Shown here: positions 45,566 through 53,893 of the stretch, piece after piece
How the letters are laid out: each line of letters starts with the position of its first letter
How positions within the stretch are numbered: the stretch's first letter is position 1
DNA from: Sulfurospirillum arcachonense DSM 9755
GTDB lineage: Bacteria > Campylobacterota > Campylobacteria > Campylobacterales > Sulfurospirillaceae
Reading direction: 5' to 3'
DNA length: 64,000 nucleotides
NCBI RefSeq assembly: GCF_000597725.1
Contig: NZ_JFBL01000005.1
Coordinates: 1 to 64,000, forward strand
Program-made: the position numbers and the translations under genes
Notes under the pieces: model-generated
The model's input: the letters and a program-made list of their open reading frames with translations, nothing else
Told to the model about the DNA's origin: nothing
Database searches by the model: none

Positions 45566-46010
45566 GTTTGATTTTCTTTTCAAATGGAGATGGCCCAAAG
45601 TACTTGCACTTTTCAACATAAATATTATACTTATAATCAAGATTCAGATCATCGTAAAATTTTTTTAGATTGACGAGTTTTATACCATATAAGTCTATTA
45701 TCTCCAATTTTTTATATATAACAGAGTTGTTTTTTTCAATAAGATGAGATGGAGCAATACCCGTGTATTTGCAAAATGCTTGAGACTGAACAAAACCTGT
45801 TAAATCTTTACATGTAAGGACTATATCTTTGTACTTTTCTAAGATAGTTCTTTTGTCTAAAAACACAGCTCTACAACCATCATATTTTACAGCTTTTACA
45901 TTTTTCCAAAATCGATAAGCATTCGAAGATATTCCCACTAGTTCACATAATTCTTTATTTAAAATATAGTTATCTAAAAATTCGTTATTTGAAAGTACAT
46001 CCATTTGCAT
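45534..46010 (-). CDS. Protein of unknown function
   Basis: 158 aa, cytoplasmic, with eight cysteines scattered (C22, C46, C67 and others) and no clear metal motif. The N-terminal stretch NKELCELVGISSNAYRFWKN could be a helix-turn-helix, and a second region TGFVQSQAFCKYTGIAPSHL has a similar pattern, so a DNA-binding role is possible but weak. Single gene, divergent from the FAD dehydrogenase. Contains one TACATGTA copy at 45809-45816. Confidence 0.65.
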   Translation of the reverse strand: MQMDVLSNNEFLDNYILNKELCELVGISSNAYRFWKNVKAVKYDGCRAVFLDKRTILEKYKDIVLTCKDLTGFVQSQAFCKYTGIAPSHLIEKNNSVIYKKLEIIDLYGIKLVNLKKFYDDLNLDYKYNIYVEKCKYFGPSPFEKKIKLSSEMCLGYY

Positions 46011-46095
46011 ATAAACACCTTTAAGAAATTATAGATAAATAAATATTAAAAGTAAAGTATTATTAGTTTAAGTTAGCGTTAGCTATACTTTTTTT

Positions 46096-47376
46096 ATGAC
46101 AAAAATAAAATCAAATTATGATGTAATTATTGTAGGCTCTGGTCCTGCTGGATTGGGTGCGGCTTTTAAGTTAGCCCAAAACTCAGATTGTTCAGTTTTG
46201 TTATTAGAAAAGAAGAAGATAAGTTCGGGAGGACTTAGAAATGATTGCAAACAAAACTATACATATCCTGTAGGATTTCCATATGAGCATTGGACTAAAG
46301 AAGATGCTGATATTTTACTTGAAGAAGTAAAACAACACTTAAATCCAAAATTTGAAAAAAGACTCAATATTGAGAAATACCAAAAACGAGCAAAAAAAAT
46401 AGGAGTTGAAATACTCTCTATAGACCAAGCCCACGTTGGAACAGACAAATCTTCAGAACTTATTGCGAGTCTTATTGAAAAACTCAAAGCTTTACATGTA
46501 GAGGTTGCTTTACATGTAGAAGTAAAAGAACTTGTGAAAAATACAAAAGAAATTATTTTAGAAGATGGACAAATAATATCGTTTAAGAATCTTGTTTTAG
46601 CACCTGGCCGTGCTGATTATGATTGGCTTCAAGAACAGATGCGTATTTTGGATATCAAATATAGTGATAATATAGTTGACATTGGCGTAAGAATAGAGAC
46701 TAAAGAGGAAAATTATCCAATAGTTAGAGACTATTATGACCCTAAAATTTTATTCCCAAATAAAGTAAGAACATTTTGTACAAATTCAGGCTGTGCTCAT
46801 ATAGTCAGAGAGAAGTATAAAGGGTACTATTCTGTTAATGGACACTCACTATCAAAAGAAAACGAACGAAATAATTTAGTAAATTTTGCAATGTTAAAAA
46901 CCATAAGATTAACCGAACCAGTAGTGAGCGGACAACAGTTTGGAAAGATACTTGGTGAGATGGTTATGCAACTTACTGGAGGTTCAGTTATCATGCAAAG
47001 AGTGGGTGATTTTAGGCTTGGAAGTAGAAGTAAAAAAGAGACTTTTAACTCTGATTTGTATGATTTTGAGCCAACGCTTAAACATGCAGTTGCTGCTGAT
47101 TTATCATTGAGTATGCCAGCAAAAATACTTCGCGATATTTGGAAATCTTTAAAAATGTTAGATACTATTATCCCTGGAGTTTTACATCCTTCTACAATTA
47201 TCTATTACCCCGAAATAAAGACATATTCCAATAAACCTATTTTTATAGATGATAATTTTATGGTTAAAGATGGTTACTACATCATAGGAGATGGAGCAGG
47301 AACAAGCAGAGGAATAACTGGAGCTTGGGCTTCAGGAATACGAGCAGCTAATGGAATATTAAAGAAAAAAAATTAG
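46096..47376 (+). CDS. FAD-dependent dehydrogenase (COG2509 type)
   Basis: 426 aa. The N-terminal dinucleotide-binding motif VIIVGSGPAGLGAAFKL (residues 10-26) and the C-terminal YYIIGDGAGTSRGITGAWASG (second FAD motif) mark a large flavoprotein of the uncharacterised COG2509 dehydrogenase group. Substrate unknown. Codons around residues 131-142 contain two direct copies of an 18-base unit carrying TACATGTA (46489-46524), giving a repeated ALHVEV. No strong ribosome binding site is visible before the ATG. Confidence 0.85.
   Translation: MTKIKSNYDVIIVGSGPAGLGAAFKLAQNSDCSVLLLEKKKISSGGLRNDCKQNYTYPVGFPYEHWTKEDADILLEEVKQHLNPKFEKRLNIEKYQKRAKKIGVEILSIDQAHVGTDKSSELIASLIEKLKALHVEVALHVEVKELVKNTKEIILEDGQIISFKNLVLAPGRADYDWLQEQMRILDIKYSDNIVDIGVRIETKEENYPIVRDYYDPKILFPNKVRTFCTNSGCAHIVREKYKGYYSVNGHSLSKENERNNLVNFAMLKTIRLTEPVVSGQQFGKILGEMVMQLTGGSVIMQRVGDFRLGSRSKKETFNSDLYDFEPTLKHAVAADLSLSMPAKILRDIWKSLKMLDTIIPGVLHPSTIIYYPEIKTYSNKPIFIDDNFMVKDGYYIIGDGAGTSRGITGAWASGIRAANGILKKKN
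46489..46524 (+). repeat. Two tandem 18-base units carrying the TACATGTA motif inside a gene
   Basis: GCTTTACATGTAGAGGTT (46489-46506) is followed directly by GCTTTACATGTAGAAGTA (46507-46524), differing at two bases. It encodes ALHVEV twice within the FAD dehydrogenase. Confidence 0.8.
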
Positions 47377-47382
47377 ATATTT

Positions 47383-47778
47383 TTATAGTTTTTTTTCTTT
47401 TATTATCTTAAATAAAATATCTTTCATAATATCTATTTCGATGGGTTTTAAAATATACATATTACTCAAGTGAGATAATTCTTTTTCAAATTTACGTGAG
47501 GCTGTCATAGCCACTATAAATATCTCTTTATTGATTTCTCTTATTTTATTAATTAATTCCCAACCATCCATTAAGGGCATTTTTATGTCAGTAAAAATGA
47601 TGTCATAGCTATTATCTTTAAACTTTTGTAGCCCCTCTTTACCATCTTTTGCAGTATCAACTTTAGCAAAAAGTTTTTTCATAAATCTAGAATTAACATC
47701 TCTAATCTCTTCTTCATCATCTATAATCAATACACTTAGATTCTCTACTTTACTTTTTATATCTTTTAAATTAGTCAT
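47383..47778 (-). CDS. Single-domain response regulator
   Basis: 131 aa receiver domain only. IIDDEEE (acidic pocket) lies near residue 17, the phospho-acceptor Asp in DIIFTDIKMPLMDG near 62, AMTAS near 92 and the Lys in LKPIE near 114. It has no output domain, so it likely acts by protein contact. It follows the histidine kinase gene by 13 bases, forming a two-gene signalling operon. Confidence 0.93.
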   Translation of the reverse strand: MTNLKDIKSKVENLSVLIIDDEEEIRDVNSRFMKKLFAKVDTAKDGKEGLQKFKDNSYDIIFTDIKMPLMDGWELINKIREINKEIFIVAMTASRKFEKELSHLSNMYILKPIEIDIMKDILFKIIKEKKL

Positions 47779-47791
47779 AATCCCTCTTTAT

Positions 47792-49564
47792 TTATTTTAT
47801 TAATACTATTTCAAAACAAGCGCCTTCACTTGTATTTTTGACACTGATATTTCCATTAAAGTGTTGCGTTACAATAGTTTTACACATATATAGACCAAGT
47901 CCTGTTCCATTTAAACTTTTTTTAGTGCTAAAATACGGGTCAAATATCTTATCTATAATATTTTCATCAATACCTCCACCATTATCACAAACTGTAATTT
48001 TTAGGGTATTTTCTTCCTCTTTAGCATTAATTTGGATTCTTTTTTCTACATCTTTTTTATGCTCTAAAAAAGCATCTTTAGCATTTGTTATTAAGTTAAT
48101 AAGAACTTGAACTAATTCACGTTTATTGATTATAATTTTTATATTTTTATCATATTGTATATCTAAAGATACAAAATGACTATTTAAACTTGCAGAAATT
48201 ATTTTTTGAGTATCTTCAAAAATGTCTTCTAGTAAAAACTCTTCTTTTGTGTTGTCTTTAATAAAAAAGTTTTTAAAATCTTCTATAGTATTTGATAGGT
48301 ATGTAATTTGGTGTAAGATACTGTAAGAGGTATTCGATAACTCTTTTTCTTTAATTTCATCTAATTCTAAATCAAGCAAAATATTATTTACATGCATAGA
48401 TATGACAGATAGTGGCTGTCTCCATTGATGGGCTATCATGCTCAACATTTCACCCATTGCTGCATAACGTGACTGTATAACGATAAGGTCATCTTTTTGC
48501 TTCAGTTCAGTAATATCCAATGCAGTACTAATAACGGTGCGTTTTCCATTAATCAAACCTAGCGGAGCTGCACTAAATCTCCAAATAATAGTACGACCAT
48601 CTTTGGTTTTAATATCGTATTTATCTTGATCTGCTTTTTCTTTTAAAGAGTATAAATTAGTAATTTTATTTTTGATTATATCTTGTTTATCTCCATAAGC
48701 TTTATTTACCCACTTATCAATAGTATTTATCTCGTTGTATGTATATCCTGTTAATTGTTCCCATACTTTATTTAGCATCATAATTTTTCCAGTTTCATTA
48801 TGAACCATGATTGGATTAGGGGCTTCCATAATAATTGTTTCAAGCTCATTTTGTTTATTGATGAGTTCATTTTGTTTGGATATAAGTTCTGTTGTTAGCT
48901 TATCACTATTTGACATATGTTTTGAAATCCTCTTTATTACAAAATATGTAACAAATACAAACATAGAGACGAGTACAAAACCAATTATAATCATCGAAGA
49001 TAAAAAATCATTGTATATCTCATCAGAATTTTTTTTAAAATCATCCGCTTTATTTTTAGCGTATAAATAAAGTTCTTTAGCTTGCATTGATAATTTTTTA
49101 AAATAAATAGTTGAATTATTTTTTATTTTTTCAATTGCATTGTTTGTTTTATTATTGTGAATTAGTGTAATAATTTGATTTCTCTTAAATTTGGAATATT
49201 TATATAATTGAAATACTTTTTTATATAAATTTTTACCCTCTTTCCCTAAAATATTTAATTCTATAATTTTAAAATTAGTATCAATAATTTTTTCACTTTC
49301 TTTGATTTCTTTAATGAGTGAGAGGATCTCTTTGTTATCTTGAATTAAAGATATATATTTTATATTATGGCGTATTTTGTATAATTCTAATTCGATAGTT
49401 AAAGAGGCATTAGAAACTTGTAAAGGGTGCGTGTAAATGTCTGTTATTAGAGTATTGATTGTATTGACTTTATATATATTATAAAATTTAGAAGCCAAAA
49501 CAAACATACCTAAAATAATAAAGGAAAATAGTATAAAAAGGATTTCTTTTTTCGATTTTTGCAT
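47792..49564 (-). CDS. Sensor histidine kinase with PAS domain
   Basis: About 590 aa. Membrane spans at about 8-28 and 185-210 enclose a helical periplasmic sensor. A coiled coil leads to a PAS domain (about 240-365, IMVHNETGKIMMLNKVWEQLTGYTYNE). The phosphoacceptor segment MGEMLSMIAHQWRQPL is the H-box characteristic of Campylobacterota kinases. The ATPase region has NLITNAKDAF, DNGGGIDENIIDKIFDPYFSTK and GTGLGLYMCKTI. The ATG at 49564 has AGGGA upstream, whereas the one at 49579 has none. Partner of the following receiver protein. Confidence 0.9.
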   Translation of the reverse strand: MQKSKKEILFILFSFIILGMFVLASKFYNIYKVNTINTLITDIYTHPLQVSNASLTIELELYKIRHNIKYISLIQDNKEILSLIKEIKESEKIIDTNFKIIELNILGKEGKNLYKKVFQLYKYSKFKRNQIITLIHNNKTNNAIEKIKNNSTIYFKKLSMQAKELYLYAKNKADDFKKNSDEIYNDFLSSMIIIGFVLVSMFVFVTYFVIKRISKHMSNSDKLTTELISKQNELINKQNELETIIMEAPNPIMVHNETGKIMMLNKVWEQLTGYTYNEINTIDKWVNKAYGDKQDIIKNKITNLYSLKEKADQDKYDIKTKDGRTIIWRFSAAPLGLINGKRTVISTALDITELKQKDDLIVIQSRYAAMGEMLSMIAHQWRQPLSVISMHVNNILLDLELDEIKEKELSNTSYSILHQITYLSNTIEDFKNFFIKDNTKEEFLLEDIFEDTQKIISASLNSHFVSLDIQYDKNIKIIINKRELVQVLINLITNAKDAFLEHKKDVEKRIQINAKEEENTLKITVCDNGGGIDENIIDKIFDPYFSTKKSLNGTGLGLYMCKTIVTQHFNGNISVKNTSEGACFEIVLIK

Positions 49565-49626
49565 TTTTAATCCCTTCATAATAATATTAGGATATATTAA
49601 TTTTAATATTAATTAGGTAAATATTA

Positions 49627-49671
49627 TATTAAGTCTATAAATATAATATTAAGTCTATAAATATAATATTA
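49627..49671. repeat. Two and a quarter copies of a 20-bp tandem repeat
   Basis: The unit TATTAAGTCTATAAATATAA occurs at 49627-49646 and 49647-49666, followed by a partial third copy. It lies in the intergenic space upstream of the PAS histidine kinase, where the promoter should be. Confidence 0.85.
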
Positions 49672-49720
49672 TTTATTTTAAGCAAGTATGAATTTGGTAA
49701 AATTGAAAGTGTTTTTTTCA

Positions 49721-50839
49721 CTATAATCCGAGTTTTATTTTATTTCTACCACTTTTTTTAGCAGCATATAAAGCATTATCTGCTTTAATAAAAACATCAT
49801 CAAAATTATCTGATTCTTTCATCTCAACTATTCCAAAACTAGCAGTAATTTTTATGTTTTTTTCTTTATATATAGAACTCATTTCTTCTAAACTAATCCT
49901 CATTCTTTCAACTATGTTTTTTGCTTTTTTTATATCCACACCAAATAATAAAATTGCAAATTCTTCACCACCAAAACGACCAAATAAATCACTTTCTCGA
50001 AGTTTTTCTTTAATTTGTTGAGCACATTTTTTTAAGATAATATCACCTGCTTTATGTCCATGTGCATCATTGACATTTTTAAAATGGTCTAAGTCAAATA
50101 AAACTAAAGAAAGTTGTTCATTTGCATTCCACGCTTTTTTTGTTTTAATTTTTAGAGCACTAAAAAAACCTCGGCGATTTAAAACACCAGTGAGAGAGTC
50201 AGTAATAGATTCTATTTTAAGTTTGTCTTGAGCTTCTTCTGTAAAGCTTAAAAATGAAAAAACGCCAATTGCAACACAAAAAACAGGCCAAAGAAATTGT
50301 GAGGAAACACTAGTAATAGAAAATATTTCAGGGGATATTTTAAGTATAATTGAACGGGCTATAAGAAATATTGACATAATTAAAAATATATAAACAAGAA
50401 CAGTATCCGATGAGTTTTTTTCTTTTTTGACTTTAAAAAAGAGATAACTAGCAATCAAAAAAGCAAAAGGTATAAGTACACCATTGAGATACAAAACAGC
50501 ATTGAAATTATCTAAAAAAGTGAAATAGCTTTGTATAATAGAGTGAATAGTAAATATGCTAATAATAAATATCCAAGGAACTTTTTTTTCACAGCGTTTA
50601 GAACTAAATACAATAATTCCCCAAATAAAGAGTACCGCAAATATTGCTGAGACTATCTTCATAAAAGTACTAGGTTCAAATACATATATAAACCAGCTTA
50701 TAGAGAATGCAAAAAATGCTCCTGTTAAAAAGTAAACAGAGTTGGGTTTACCCTCTAAATCTTTTATGCGTGTTCCAGCTAAGGCTAATACTATATTTAA
50801 CAATGCTAAAGTTAGAAAGTAAGTCTGTTCAGATGTCAT
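49721..50839 (-). CDS. Membrane diguanylate cyclase
   Basis: 372 aa. Residues 5-200 contain seven to eight hydrophobic spans forming a membrane sensor module. The GGDEF domain starts near 215 (DSLTGVLNRRGFF), keeps the active motif GRFGGEEFAILLFG and the RESD inhibitory-site sequence four residues before, and ends with ADNALYAAKKSGRNKI. It should make c-di-GMP in response to a membrane signal and be product-inhibited. Single gene, 23 bases after the ADP-ribosylglycohydrolase gene on the same strand, possibly cotranscribed. Confidence 0.93.
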   Translation of the reverse strand: MTSEQTYFLTLALLNIVLALAGTRIKDLEGKPNSVYFLTGAFFAFSISWFIYVFEPSTFMKIVSAIFAVLFIWGIIVFSSKRCEKKVPWIFIISIFTIHSIIQSYFTFLDNFNAVLYLNGVLIPFAFLIASYLFFKVKKEKNSSDTVLVYIFLIMSIFLIARSIILKISPEIFSITSVSSQFLWPVFCVAIGVFSFLSFTEEAQDKLKIESITDSLTGVLNRRGFFSALKIKTKKAWNANEQLSLVLFDLDHFKNVNDAHGHKAGDIILKKCAQQIKEKLRESDLFGRFGGEEFAILLFGVDIKKAKNIVERMRISLEEMSSIYKEKNIKITASFGIVEMKESDNFDDVFIKADNALYAAKKSGRNKIKLGL

Positions 50840-50862
50840 TTTTACTATTTCCTAAATAATGT

Positions 50863-51936
50863 TTATTTCACTATATCGGCCAAACTATTTGCAAGAGCTA
50901 AAAGTTCATCTTTTTCATTGAGGCCATCAATAAATCTTTTAGGAATATTTTTTATGCCAACTTGTGCTCCTACTAAGGCTCCAGTGAGTATTGACCTTGC
51001 TTGGTTTTGTCCCCCGCCATTGAGTGCATGTAAAATAGCAGATTCAAAATCATCATGAAATCTTACCGCTAAATAATAACTTGCTGGTAACATATGATAT
51101 ATTGCACATGGCATACCATAAACAAGTGAAACTTTCCATGCAGGTTCTATTTTTATATTTGGATCAACAGCAGCTTGAGCCATAAATGAAGGAGATAATA
51201 GTGCATCTGGAGAAGCAAATAAACCTATATTTGAAGGGTCTTTACTTCCTGCTTTTGGTGGTTGTAAATTATCTGAGGTGACTGCGTGAAAAGGAAGCTC
51301 TCCTTTTTTGACCAATTTCATCAATTTAGTAGAAATGTCTTTATCTAGTTTTTCACCTTGTATAAGTTGTCCTAAAACAGCAGCATAAGCAACACTCATG
51401 GAGCCTACTATATCATCAACTTGAGTTAAAAATGTATTGTGTGAAACAGCTTTTGCAAGTTCTTTTGGATTAAAAGCATATTTTACAGCTAAAGCTAGAG
51501 TTCTTTCGATAGCTTCCGTTGTATCGGCTCTACTTCCTACTTCATCCCATGATAATTTTTGCTCAACTCTTTGTCTGTATACTTCTCTGATAGATTGTGA
51601 GGTATAACCTCCTGGGCCATTTGTTGGTGTTCCATCTATTTTTGTAAAAAGGTCTTCATCTAATTTTTTGCAAAAATCTTCTTGATTGTAACCATCGTTT
51701 TGAATAATCGATTGAATCATCAATTTTAAAATAAAACCTGATTGCGATAGATTTCCAGCTTTTTCATTTTCATGATACCTACCTTTTTTAGGAATTGTGT
51801 AAGTGGTAATCCAAGTTCCATAATCTTTATGCTGTTGTGCTAAATCATAGTACCAGTGTGGACCTAATGCGATAGCATCACCTATAAATGCTCCTATAAT
51901 GGCACCTATTGCCCTATCTTTAGTTGTAATTGACAT
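50863..51936 (-). CDS. ADP-ribosylglycohydrolase family protein
   Basis: 357 aa. GAFIGDAIALGPHWYYD at the N-terminus and the later HALNGGGQNQARSILTGALVGAQVG are the metal-binding signatures of the DraG/ADP-ribosylglycohydrolase fold. Such enzymes remove ADP-ribose from proteins or small molecules. No nitrogenase or DraT gene is present here, so the substrate is open. It is upstream of the diguanylate cyclase on the same strand. Confidence 0.87.
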   Translation of the reverse strand: MSITTKDRAIGAIIGAFIGDAIALGPHWYYDLAQQHKDYGTWITTYTIPKKGRYHENEKAGNLSQSGFILKLMIQSIIQNDGYNQEDFCKKLDEDLFTKIDGTPTNGPGGYTSQSIREVYRQRVEQKLSWDEVGSRADTTEAIERTLALAVKYAFNPKELAKAVSHNTFLTQVDDIVGSMSVAYAAVLGQLIQGEKLDKDISTKLMKLVKKGELPFHAVTSDNLQPPKAGSKDPSNIGLFASPDALLSPSFMAQAAVDPNIKIEPAWKVSLVYGMPCAIYHMLPASYYLAVRFHDDFESAILHALNGGGQNQARSILTGALVGAQVGIKNIPKRFIDGLNEKDELLALANSLADIVK

Positions 51937-52106
51937 GGATTTCCTTAATAAAATTTATTGTTTGTTAGATATATTACCATATATGAATAAAAAAGTTTTA
52001 AATATATTTGTATTATACTTTGGCTAGTATTCTATTTTTTAGCGAATTATATAAGATACCCCAAACATTTAGATATACTGATTGTAACTCAAATAAAGGA
52101 GATACA

Positions 52107-52211
52107 ATGGCTAAAGGTAAAGATGTTCAAAAAGCAGTTAAAACAAAATCTGAAAAATCGTTAAAAGAAAAAAGAGCTGATAAAAAAGCAAAAAAAGCTT
52201 TAAATAAATAA
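52107..52211 (+). CDS. 34-aa lysine-rich small protein
   Basis: Starts MAKGKDVQKAVKTKSEKS and ends KAKKALNK; about 40% Lys, no hydrophobic stretch, predicted helical. AAGGAG (52096-52101) stands five bases before the ATG, and a terminator follows. Upstream in-frame ATG codons would add an unlikely hydrophobic extension without a ribosome binding site. Similar Lys-rich miniproteins are common in proteobacteria; nucleic-acid or ribosome binding is a guess. Confidence 0.75.
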   Translation: MAKGKDVQKAVKTKSEKSLKEKRADKKAKKALNK

Positions 52212-52218
52212 TTGGTTT

Positions 52219-52246
52219 AGCCACAACCGAAAATATATCGGTTTGT
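52219..52246. terminator. Bidirectional terminator
   Basis: CCACAACCGA and CGGTTTGTGG form a stem with an 8-base loop and one bulge, followed by a T-rich stretch. It lies between the 34-aa gene and the convergent dehydrogenase gene. Confidence 0.65.
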
Positions 52247-52257
52247 GGTGATTATTT

Positions 52258-53430
52258 TTATTTACAATACTCATGAGGATAACTAGATTCGCGATTTTGA
52301 AATGATAGAATAGAAGATTTCTGAATCACTCCTTTTTCAATATTAATAGCTTTTCGTATGGTCTCATTTTGTTTCCAACTTTTACGACCTGCAAGAACAG
52401 TTGATAAATAAACAATTAAAGCTGCAGATATAGATCTTGTTGCACTTTCCCAAAGATAACTTGGAGTGTGATCAACTGCATAATAGTTTATAGTTTCATA
52501 TTTAACTATAGGATTTTTGAATGTTGTTGGTTTTGCAAAAAAGAATCCCATTCCTTCGTCACAACTTACATCTATAATCAAACTATTGGGTTTGAGGCAT
52601 GAACTTTCTTCTTTAATTACAAAGTTTGTAGGGTCTTGGGTATCTTGAAAGATTCCGTTTACGATAATATCTGCTTTACTAATAAAATCAGTAAGTGGTT
52701 GCTTAGATCCATCGTGCTCGACGACTAGCATTCTTTTTTCTCCTTCTTTTCCTTTTCGAATCTTTACGTAGTGACAATCAAGAACTTCTTCTCTGACTTC
52801 ATGGTCTGGACGCTGAATACAGATAGTTATATCTCTAAAACCATGGGCTTTGAGCGCATATATCGCCCCACGACTAACCGCTCCAAAACCAAAAATGACT
52901 ATCTTTCGTTGATTTCCATAATGACCATCGATACCGTTGAGCTGTAAAGCATGTATAACTGCACAATAACCAGCCATTTCGTTGTTTTTATAAAATGTAT
53001 GACGACCAATATGACCTTCAGGAGACCAAACAAACATATCTTCAAAAGCAATAAGTGTTTGTTTACGCTCCAGTGCCGCTTGAGTAATATCTGTTTGTTG
53101 TACACAATGTACATAACCCCAAAGTGTTCCACCTTCTTGAAGTTCTTCTAAGTCAGCTAATACTGGTTTACTAATAATCACAGTACCAATATCTGCTAAT
53201 ATCTCATGACGTGAAGCTATGCCTCCTGAAAGCTTGGCAATTTGAGTATCAGAGATACCAAAAGGTATTCCATAACCTTCTTCAAATACAAGCTGGTGTC
53301 GAAGTTTTTCAGGAATACGAGATAAATGTGCAGGATGGATAGGGAAGCGTCGCTCATCTTCTTTTTTTGAAGTTCCAATGACTCCTACTTTTAATTTCTC
53401 ATTTAGAATTGTAGCTATTTCGGCGTTCAT
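52258..53430 (-). CDS. Carboxyethyl-ornithine synthase / alanine dehydrogenase family enzyme
   Basis: 390 aa. The N-terminal AlaDH/PNT domain (KVGVIGTSKKEDERRFPIHPAHLSRIP) and the Rossmann motif VIFGFGAVSRGAIYAL near 187 place it in the alanine dehydrogenase/lysine-oxoglutarate group. The overall pattern resembles N5-(carboxyethyl)ornithine synthase, which joins pyruvate and ornithine reductively. The exact amino acid substrate is unconfirmed. Single gene, divergent from the predicted small RNA at 53488. Confidence 0.75.
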   Translation of the reverse strand: MNAEIATILNEKLKVGVIGTSKKEDERRFPIHPAHLSRIPEKLRHQLVFEEGYGIPFGISDTQIAKLSGGIASRHEILADIGTVIISKPVLADLEELQEGGTLWGYVHCVQQTDITQAALERKQTLIAFEDMFVWSPEGHIGRHTFYKNNEMAGYCAVIHALQLNGIDGHYGNQRKIVIFGFGAVSRGAIYALKAHGFRDITICIQRPDHEVREEVLDCHYVKIRKGKEGEKRMLVVEHDGSKQPLTDFISKADIIVNGIFQDTQDPTNFVIKEESSCLKPNSLIIDVSCDEGMGFFFAKPTTFKNPIVKYETINYYAVDHTPSYLWESATRSISAALIVYLSTVLAGRKSWKQNETIRKAINIEKGVIQKSSILSFQNRESSYPHEYCK

Positions 53431-53487
53431 TAATAATTTTCCTTAGGTGCATGCATCAATTTTTTATTGGTGTAATATAAAATAAAA

Positions 53488-53646
53488 GTGCATTGAAGAC
53501 AAGCCTAACAAAAATTAGCGAGTGTTAATTAATGCGGATCTAGGCTTAGAAATGGGTTGTATGTATACTTTTGAAGGGTTGCAAAAGCATTATTATAATA
53601 CAGATCGAGTATTATTGATATTGTCTTCAGTATAGCTGAATTTTTA
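53488..53646 (+). ncRNA. Predicted stand-alone structured small RNA
   Basis: A TATAAA at 53476-53481 predicts a start near 53488. The ends pair over 11 bases (53492-53502 with 53621-53631, one G-U). Inside are AGCCTA/TAGGCT (53502-53507/53541-53546), CTTTTG/CAAAAG (53568-53573/53582-53587) and the perfect 7-bp ATAATAC/GTATTAT (53595-53601/53609-53615). TTCAG-TATAG-CTGAA followed by TTTTT (53626-53645) is a short terminator whose left arm overlaps the closing helix, so the two structures exclude each other. It contains no convincing open frame and matches no RNA family I recognise. Confidence 0.5.
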
Positions 53647-53893
53647 CTAAATATGTAAAAGCGTTAATTTATTAGTAATATGTTTTTATAATAAACCTCT
53701 TCTTAAAAATCAGTCTTTATAAATCATATGCCAAATTGGATAATAGTAGGGTATGTCTTTTTTCCTTTGTTAATAAAAAAATTAATTTAATCTGAGAGAA
53801 TTTTGCAAGCTTTTATTATTAAGATTATAAACAGTAATTTAGTAAAACTTAAGTAAAACTTAATTTTATTTTAAAGCTAAATAATAGGAGGCA
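53647..53893 (+). promoter_or_regulatory. Upstream region of the DASS transporter with 11-bp direct repeats
   Basis: No gene is seen. AGTAAAACTTA occurs twice in direct tandem (53841-53851 and 53852-53862), one helical turn apart, 30 bases before the ribosome binding site AGGAGG. Such spacing suits an OmpR-type regulator, and one is encoded at 57806-58468. The link is an inference. Confidence 0.4.

Noticed and set aside
53488-53646. 6S RNA identity for the predicted small RNA
   Set aside because: The size and closing stem fit, but the large 5' hairpin and the lack of a single long rod with a central bubble do not; left unclassified.
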